The position numbers were made by a program, and so were the translations under genes. The notes beneath the pieces are model-generated. The model saw nothing but the letters and a program-made list of their open reading frames with translations. It did no database searches and was not told where the DNA came from. From contig JAFYVA010000009.1 of NCBI GenBank assembly GCA_017549325.1, positions 1 to 10,403 on the forward strand: 10,403 nucleotides of DNA, read 5' to 3'. Of the stretch, positions 6,922 to 10,403 are shown in pieces (the stretch's first letter is position 1; each line of letters begins with the position of its first letter). This DNA is from Oscillospiraceae bacterium (GTDB lineage: Bacteria; Bacillota_A; Clostridia; Oscillospirales; Oscillospiraceae).

Positions 6922-8733
6922 TTAGTCCTCGCGCTTCTTCAGCACCACAGCGCCACCGGCAGCAGCCATGACGGACATACCGACATACATGGCAATACCG
7001 GCATCGAAGGTCTGAGCAGACTGGACGGTCTTGTCGGTGGAGGGAGCCACGACAGTGCCAGTGGAAGCGTTGCTCAGTACGATGTAGTACTGACCGTAAG
7101 CGTCCACAGCGGGGGTGGTGGTGTAGTTTACACCCTTGACCCAAGTGTTATCGAAAGCCTTAGCGCCAACGATGGAGAAGGTCTTCTCGCAATCCTTGCA
7201 CTCGATGGTCACAGGAACCTTGGTACCCTTGACATCGGTGGCCTTGACCTTGATGCTGGTAGCATCCCAGGTGTGATCCTGGAAGACGACCTTGGTGGTG
7301 GCATCATACTTTACGAACTCACCGTTGAAGTAAGCCCAGGTAAGACCATCGGTATAGTAGAAGTTGGTGCCGGAGACATAGTAGGAAGCCAGAGCGCCGC
7401 CCTTGATGCAATCGCCGCAGTCGATATCCGTATCAGCGGGAGTAACCAGCTTATCCATCACCACGGAGGTGGCATAAGCAGCGATAGCGGCATCGGTAGT
7501 GGTCTGAGGAATATCAAACAGGTAGATATAGGTGCCGTTGTTCTTCAGAGCGTAGTCAGCAGCGGCCTTAGCCACCTGAATATACAGGTTGCCATCGAGA
7601 GAGTAGATATTGGGAACATACTTGGGGACATTGGCGTCGATCTTGCCGGCAACAGAGGTCAGTTTAATCTCGGTGACAGCACCCAGCTCGGTCATAGAGC
7701 CGCCGGCGGTGGCCAGACGGTACAGCTTGGCCTTAGCAGCGGTGACAGAACCGGTGGTGACGCTACCGGTAGAAGTGGTGCCGGTGGTGGGAACGGTGGT
7801 CTGGGTGGTCACAACGCCGTCCTTATAGACGGAGCCGGAAGCCAGATAAGAAATCACGTCATCGGTAAAGGTACCACCCTTGACGGCGATAGTTGCACCG
7901 GTGGCATTACCGACCTCGTTAGTAGTAGCAGAATCCTTGATGCCCACAGCACCCTTGAAAGTACCGCTGTTAACGGTCACAGTACCGGCAGTGGCATCGG
8001 TAGCATTATTGGTCAGAGCCAGTGCATAACCCACGGCGCACATTCCGTTACCGTTGCTGCTCAGGGAGGCGGTGCCGGTATAGGTAGAGGTCAGAGTGGA
8101 GTTGGTCACGGTTGCATCGGACTGCTTCACTTCCACAGCGGTAGCACCGCTGATGTTAGAATTAGTAATCGTCAGAGCGTTCTTGTTCGCCCAGGTAGCC
8201 TGACCGGACAGGAACACGCCTGCACCCTCGGCATAAGTATCAACAATGGCAGAATTGTTGATGGTTACATTAGCACCGTAGCTCGTGCCGTTGTGGTAAA
8301 CGCCCATATACTTGCTATTCAATGTCACGCCATCAAGGGTGATGGAGTTAGCATCGGTGCCGTTACCATCGGAATAAATTGCCGCATTGTCGGTGCAAGT
8401 GCAAGTCAGCGTACCATTCTTCACGGTCAGCTTACCACCGTTGATAACATAGAAGATGGAGCTTACATCGCGAGAGAGAGTCTTTCCGCCCAGATCAAAG
8501 GTGAGGGCCATGCCATTAACAGTGATGAGCCCGCCGGTGGAGCGTGCGATGTCAGCGGTCAGCTTGATAACGCTACCATCAGCGGCAACACTCAAAACGT
8601 CCGTAAGATCATCGGTAGTGCCAACCACATACGGATCATCTGCCGTACCGGTGCCAGTGTAAGCACCCCATGCGATAGTGGTCAGGCTCAGGGCCATCAC
8701 GAGGGCCAGAACCAGACTAAAAAACTTCTTCAT
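6922..8733 (-). CDS. Secreted surface protein: beta-helix domain plus C-terminal module shared with its neighbour
   Basis: 603 residues, function unknown. A signal peptide (about 1-23, cleavage near AWG/AY) is followed by a region (about 30-300) of short repeated strands with turns: LTVKNGTLT, ITLDGVTLNS, VTINNSAIV, LTITNSNIS, VTVNSGTF, IAVKGGTF. This is typical of a right-handed parallel beta-helix as in pectate-lyase-like folds and adhesins; I see no catalytic site. A Thr/Gly/Ser-rich linker (about 309-330) joins it to a module (about 322-603) clearly homologous to the whole mature neighbouring protein, sharing GGSMTEL, YALKNNG, VKATDVKG, CEKTF and FDNTW. Four of its cysteines form two CxxC pairs (439/442, 512/515). 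The C-terminus has QTFDAG, one hydrophobic helix (about 579-598) and basic KKRED, a sorting- or anchor-like layout. AAGGAG is about ten bases upstream of the ATG. Probably a cell-surface adhesin or coat component. Confidence 0.85.
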   Translation of the reverse strand: MKKFFSLVLALVMALSLTTIAWGAYTGTGTADDPYVVGTTDDLTDVLSVAADGSVIKLTADIARSTGGLITVNGMALTFDLGGKTLSRDVSSIFYVINGGKLTVKNGTLTCTCTDNAAIYSDGNGTDANSITLDGVTLNSKYMGVYHNGTSYGANVTINNSAIVDTYAEGAGVFLSGQATWANKNALTITNSNISGATAVEVKQSDATVTNSTLTSTYTGTASLSSNGNGMCAVGYALALTNNATDATAGTVTVNSGTFKGAVGIKDSATTNEVGNATGATIAVKGGTFTDDVISYLASGSVYKDGVVTTQTTVPTTGTTSTGSVTTGSVTAAKAKLYRLATAGGSMTELGAVTEIKLTSVAGKIDANVPKYVPNIYSLDGNLYIQVAKAAADYALKNNGTYIYLFDIPQTTTDAAIAAYATSVVMDKLVTPADTDIDCGDCIKGGALASYYVSGTNFYYTDGLTWAYFNGEFVKYDATTKVVFQDHTWDATSIKVKATDVKGTKVPVTIECKDCEKTFSIVGAKAFDNTWVKGVNYTTTPAVDAYGQYYIVLSNASTGTVVAPSTDKTVQSAQTFDAGIAMYVGMSVMAAAGGAVVLKKRED

Positions 8734-8766
8734 GGTTTCTTTTCTCCTTTTTCAGAGTTTCCAGCA

Positions 8767-8795
8767 ATTTACAATAATATCAATATTATGTAAAT
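8767..8795. promoter_or_regulatory. AT-rich inverted repeat over the promoter of the beta-helix surface gene
   Basis: Arms ATTTAC-A-ATAATAT (8767-8780) and ATATTAT-GTAAAT (8783-8795) match over 13 bp with one bulged base. The repeat overlaps the candidate promoter of the gene starting at 8733. An operator is the simplest reading; a cruciform-forming AT tract is the alternative. Confidence 0.5.
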
Positions 8796-8798
8796 CAA
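8771..8798 (-). promoter_or_regulatory. Candidate promoter of the beta-helix surface gene
   Basis: On the minus strand, TTGATT (8793-8798) and TATTGT (8771-8776) are separated by 16 bases, about 38 bases before the ATG. The match is only fair and the region is AT-rich, so other registers are possible. The position just after the previous gene's terminator supports a promoter here. Confidence 0.4.
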
Positions 8799-8808
8799 CG
8801 ATGTGGTG

Positions 8809-8830
8809 AAAAAGGCCCCTTGCGGGGCCT
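8809..8830 (-). terminator. Intrinsic terminator of the smaller surface-protein gene
   Basis: Stem arms AGGCCCC (8813-8819) and GGGGCCT (8824-8830) with a four-base loop, followed by T residues on the minus strand (8809-8813). It lies about 130 bases past the stop, leaving an unusually long, structured 3' region, and directly precedes the next gene's promoter. Confidence 0.82.
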
Positions 8831-8962
8831 CTTTCGTTTCGAGCAGGCATAAACAACCGCGTTCATCACAAATCCCTTTTGGAGAAATGTAGGACCTGCT
8901 CATGGAATTAAAAGAAGCTCGTTGAAACTTCGTTTAATCGTTTTGTAGAATTCCGACTACAA
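8831..8962 (-). other. Long 3' untranslated or intergenic region with nested inverted repeats
   Basis: I see no gene here. Inverted repeats include TTGTAG/CTACAA (8943-8948, 8957-8962), which touches the stop codon, ATTAAAAGAAG/CTTCGTTTAAT (8907-8917, 8928-8938, one mismatch), and GAGCAGG/CCTGCTC (8841-8847, 8895-8901). Together with the terminator this suggests a folded transcript end, possibly a stabilising 3' UTR or a small RNA processed from it. Confidence 0.35.
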
Positions 8963-9877
8963 TTAGTCCTTCTTCTTCAGGACGACAGCGGAACCGGCAG
9001 CGGCCATGACGGACATGCCGACGTACATAGCGATACCAGCGTCGAAGGTCTGAGCGGACTCAACCTTGTCGGAAGCAGCGGGAGCGTCAGCAGCAACGGC
9101 ATCCAGAACGATGAAGTACTTGCCAGCGGTGTAGACATCATAGTCCACATACAGCTCCCAAGTGTTGTCGAACTTAGCAATGCCAACGATGGGGAAGGTC
9201 TTCTCGCAATCCTCGCACTCGATGGAGACGGGAACCTGAACACCCTTGACGTCGGTAGCCTTGACGATCAGGCTCTTAGCATCCCAAGAGTGATACTTGA
9301 AGGAGGGAGCAGCGCCGTAAGCGACGAACTCGCCGTTGAAGTAAGCGAAGGTGGTGCCGCCGACGGAGTAGACATCGTCACCGGACACATAGTAGGGAAC
9401 GCAAACCTTATCCTGGCCAACGGTCACGTAAGCATCGCCGCAGTCAACATCCTCGTCAGCGGGCAGGACGATGGAATCCATCACCACGGCGGTAGCGAAC
9501 TCAGCGATCACGCCATCAACGGTGGCAGCAGTAGCGGGGAACAGATAGACATATGCGCCGTTGTTCTTCAGAGCGTAGGTAGCATCAGCCTTAGCAACCT
9601 CGACAAAGAAATCGCCATTCAGAGCCCAGATGGTGGGAACGTACATGGGGACATCAGCGGTGACCTTACCAGTGACGGTGGTCTTCTCGATGGTGGTGAT
9701 GGTGACATCCAGCTCGGTCATGGAGCCACCAGCGGCGGCCAGCTGATAACCAGCAGCCTTAACGGGGGTGACGGAAGTGGTAGCGACGCTGCCGGTAGAA
9801 GTGGTAGCGGCGAAAGCGGTGGTGGCCAGGCCCAGAACCATAACCAGGCTCAGGACGATAGCAACAATCTTCTTCAT
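8963..9877 (-). CDS. Secreted surface protein with TFDAG C-terminal anchor-like signal (short paralogue)
   Basis: 304 residues, function unknown. A clear Sec signal peptide ends in TTAFA/ATT (cleavage after about Ala23). The rest (about 28-304) is homologous to the C-terminal part of the beta-helix neighbour, from TTSTGSV through GGSMTEL, YALKNNG, AYFNGEFV, VKATDVKG and CEKTF to SAQTFDAGIAMYVGMS. Cysteines are at 146, 159, 221 and 224, the last two as ECEDCEK. The C-terminus is QTFDAG (276-281), one hydrophobic helix (about 282-300) and KKKD, suggesting retention at the membrane or wall. The start is the ATG at 9877: GGAGG lies eight bases upstream and the signal peptide begins there; an ATG at 9928 would put a 17-residue extension before the signal peptide. 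The gene is a single unit with its own promoter, whose spacer contains a nine-G tract, and its own terminator, so expression may be phase variable. Confidence 0.85.
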   Translation of the reverse strand: MKKIVAIVLSLVMVLGLATTAFAATTSTGSVATTSVTPVKAAGYQLAAAGGSMTELDVTITTIEKTTVTGKVTADVPMYVPTIWALNGDFFVEVAKADATYALKNNGAYVYLFPATAATVDGVIAEFATAVVMDSIVLPADEDVDCGDAYVTVGQDKVCVPYYVSGDDVYSVGGTTFAYFNGEFVAYGAAPSFKYHSWDAKSLIVKATDVKGVQVPVSIECEDCEKTFPIVGIAKFDNTWELYVDYDVYTAGKYFIVLDAVAADAPAASDKVESAQTFDAGIAMYVGMSVMAAAGSAVVLKKKD

Positions 9878-9910
9878 TGTTTTTTCCTCCAAAAAAATGT
9901 TTTTAATTTT

Positions 9911-9946
9911 GAACAATCCGACTTTCAACGATAAATCGTTTTGTTC
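9911..9946 (-). promoter_or_regulatory. Leader hairpins of the smaller surface-protein gene
   Basis: An inner hairpin AACGAT-AA-ATCGTT (9927-9940) lies within an outer pair GAACAA (9911-9916) and TTGTTC (9941-9946). It sits immediately downstream of the predicted transcription start, so it could affect RNA stability or act as an operator. No known riboswitch is recognised. Confidence 0.4.
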
Positions 9947-9953
9947 TATGGCA

Positions 9954-9980
9954 AGTATACCCCCCCCCGCAAATTGTCAA
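9954..9980 (-). promoter_or_regulatory. Promoter with a nine-G tract in its spacer (candidate phase-variable promoter)
   Basis: On the minus strand the consensus -35 TTGACA (9975-9980) and near-consensus -10 TATACT (9954-9959) are separated by 15 bases: ATTTGC followed by nine G (9960-9968). Both hexamers are the best in the window, but the spacer is two bases below the optimum. Slippage of the G tract would change spacing and so promoter strength. About 76 bases separate the -10 from the ATG of the surface-protein gene. Confidence 0.75.
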
Positions 9981-10090
9981 GGCTTTTTCCACTTCTGTAA
10001 CCGAATTGTCATTTTTGTTACTGCCGTTGTTACTCTTTTCCCCATGTGTGTGGAAAACTTTTCCTCTTCTTGATGATTTTTCGTGGGTTT
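9981..10090. other. Intergenic region upstream of the surface-gene promoter, nothing recognised
   Basis: This T-rich stretch has no supported gene. It contains an imperfect inverted pair, TTTTCC (10036-10041) and GGAAAA (10052-10057), and nothing else I can name. Confidence 0.4.
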
Positions 10091-10144
10091 GGCGGCGCGG
10101 CGCAATAAAAATCGGGCGGCGGCGTGGCGCAATAAAAATCGGGC
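10091..10144. repeat. 27-bp tandem repeat, two copies
   Basis: Copies 10091-10117 and 10118-10144 differ at a single base (10098 C, 10125 T). Each holds GGCGCAATAAAAATCGGGC. The repeat continues into the left arm of the adjacent GC-rich hairpin, so it looks like a recent local duplication of hairpin-flanking DNA. Confidence 0.85.
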
Positions 10145-10167
10145 GGCTGCCCTGCGCGCAGCCGCCC
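10134..10167 (-). terminator. Candidate minus-strand terminator for an upstream gene outside the window
   Basis: Arms GGGCGGCTGC (10141-10150) and GCAGCCGCCC (10158-10167) form a perfect 10-bp GC-rich stem. On the minus strand it is followed by GA and five T (10134-10138). It could end a minus-strand gene beyond 10403, though the DNA between is all repeat elements. Confidence 0.5.
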
Positions 10168-10208
10168 GTCTGCTATTGATGGCCGCCCCTTCGGGGCAAA
10201 GGCCAAAG

Positions 10209-10262
10209 GCCCCCTTGTCAAAGGGGGCTGGATTTTTGCGAAGCAAAAAGACTGGGGGATTC
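10209..10262 (+). repeat. Short palindromic intergenic repeat, copy 2
   Basis: Hairpins GCCCCCTT-GTCA-AAGGGGGC (10209-10228) and TTTTTGC-GAA-GCAAAAA (10233-10249) precede the tail GGGGGATTC. The order, the CCCTTGTxAAAGGG core and the GGGATT tail match copy 1, while the second stem differs in sequence but not in position. Confidence 0.75.
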
Positions 10263-10270
10263 ATAAAAAA

Positions 10271-10372
10271 GAATCCCTCCACCGCTAACGCGGTCCCCCT
10301 CCTCCCCCCTCTCTGTCAGCTCTGCTGACATCTCTCCCCGCCGGGGAGAGTCTTACCCTTTAACAAGGGAGG
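10271..10372 (-). repeat. Composite palindromic intergenic repeat, copy 3 (inverted, longer)
   Basis: On the minus strand it begins GCCTCCCTTGTTAAAGGG and ends GGAGGGATTC, the same ends as the other copies. Between these lie three hairpins: CTCTCCCC/GGGGAGAG (10332-10350), TGTCAGC/GCTGACA (10314-10330) and ACCGC/GCGGT (10281-10294). It seems to be a nested or merged element. It faces copy 2 tail to tail across eight bases. Confidence 0.65.
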
Positions 10373-10403
10373 CTTTTGTCGCAGCATCCCAAGAAAAAAA
10401 GAC

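Noticed and set aside
6886..8793. 635-codon open frame on the plus strand opposite the beta-helix surface gene
   Set aside because: Its product is low-complexity (Gly, His, Ser), it has no credible ribosome site or signal, and it mirrors a minus-strand gene with signal peptide, homologous partner, promoter and terminator. Long antisense frames follow from the codon bias here.
9878..9928. Upstream ATG that would extend the short surface protein by 17 residues
   Set aside because: The ATG at 9877 has GGAGG at ideal spacing and starts a perfect signal peptide; the extension would place a charged stretch before it and ends near the predicted leader hairpins.
10049..10057. TTTTCCACA on the minus strand, a match to the loose DnaA-box pattern
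   Set aside because: It is a single copy with no cluster, no dnaA or dnaN nearby and no unwinding element, so it does not support an origin.
9977..10328. Small open frames on both strands at the right end
   Set aside because: They read through tandem and palindromic repeats, giving Arg/Ala-rich peptides, with no ribosome site or recognised domain.
10209..10372. CRISPR array
   Set aside because: The repeats are hairpin elements in opposite orientations, with no regular direct repeats separated by unique spacers and no cas genes.

Overview
The window looks like chromosome from a Gram-positive, low-oxygen gut-type bacterium of the Clostridia, most likely an Oscillospiraceae/Ruminococcaceae relative. 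This rests on the style of the signal peptides (MKKF-LALxLALVMALSL), a BmpA-type lipoprotein with a Gram-positive lipobox, purine-rich Shine-Dalgarno sites, and short palindromic intergenic repeats of a kind I recall from Oscillospirales genomes. No gene here fixes the genus. All eight genes I can support lie on the minus strand, so transcription runs from high to low coordinates. The long plus-strand open frames are antisense shadows.

Positions 170-6759 form a nucleoside uptake and salvage locus in three transcription units. The first is deoC-deoD (deoxyribose-phosphate aldolase and hexameric purine nucleoside phosphorylase), with its own promoter at 6796-6824 and a strong terminator at 5290-5330. 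The second is a single gene for a BmpA-family nucleoside-binding lipoprotein, with a promoter at 5237-5265, a leader carrying a perfect 20-bp palindrome, and a terminator at 3901-3932. The third holds the ATPase and two permeases of the same ABC importer, with a promoter at 3841-3869 and overlapping stop and start codons. The inferred route is: binding protein and ABC complex import nucleosides, DeoD splits purine (deoxy)nucleosides to base and (deoxy)ribose-1-phosphate, and DeoC cleaves deoxyribose-5-phosphate to acetaldehyde and glyceraldehyde-3-phosphate. A phosphopentomutase is needed between DeoD and DeoC and is not in the window.

Positions 6922-9877 encode two secreted, probably surface-attached paralogues of unknown function. 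They share a C-terminal module of about 280 residues that ends in a TFDAG motif, one membrane helix and a basic tail. The larger protein carries an extra N-terminal beta-helix-like domain. The two genes are separate units, each with its own terminator. The promoter of the smaller gene has a consensus -35 and a near-consensus -10, separated by only 15 bp, of which nine are an uninterrupted G tract. That is the classic layout of a slipped-strand, phase-variable promoter and is the most interesting signal in the window.

Positions about 9980-10403 contain no gene I can support. They hold a 27-bp tandem duplication next to a GC-rich hairpin, two palindromic repeat elements arranged tail to tail, and the cut edge of the window. 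A third copy of the same repeat family abuts the stop codon of the larger surface gene at 6866-6920.
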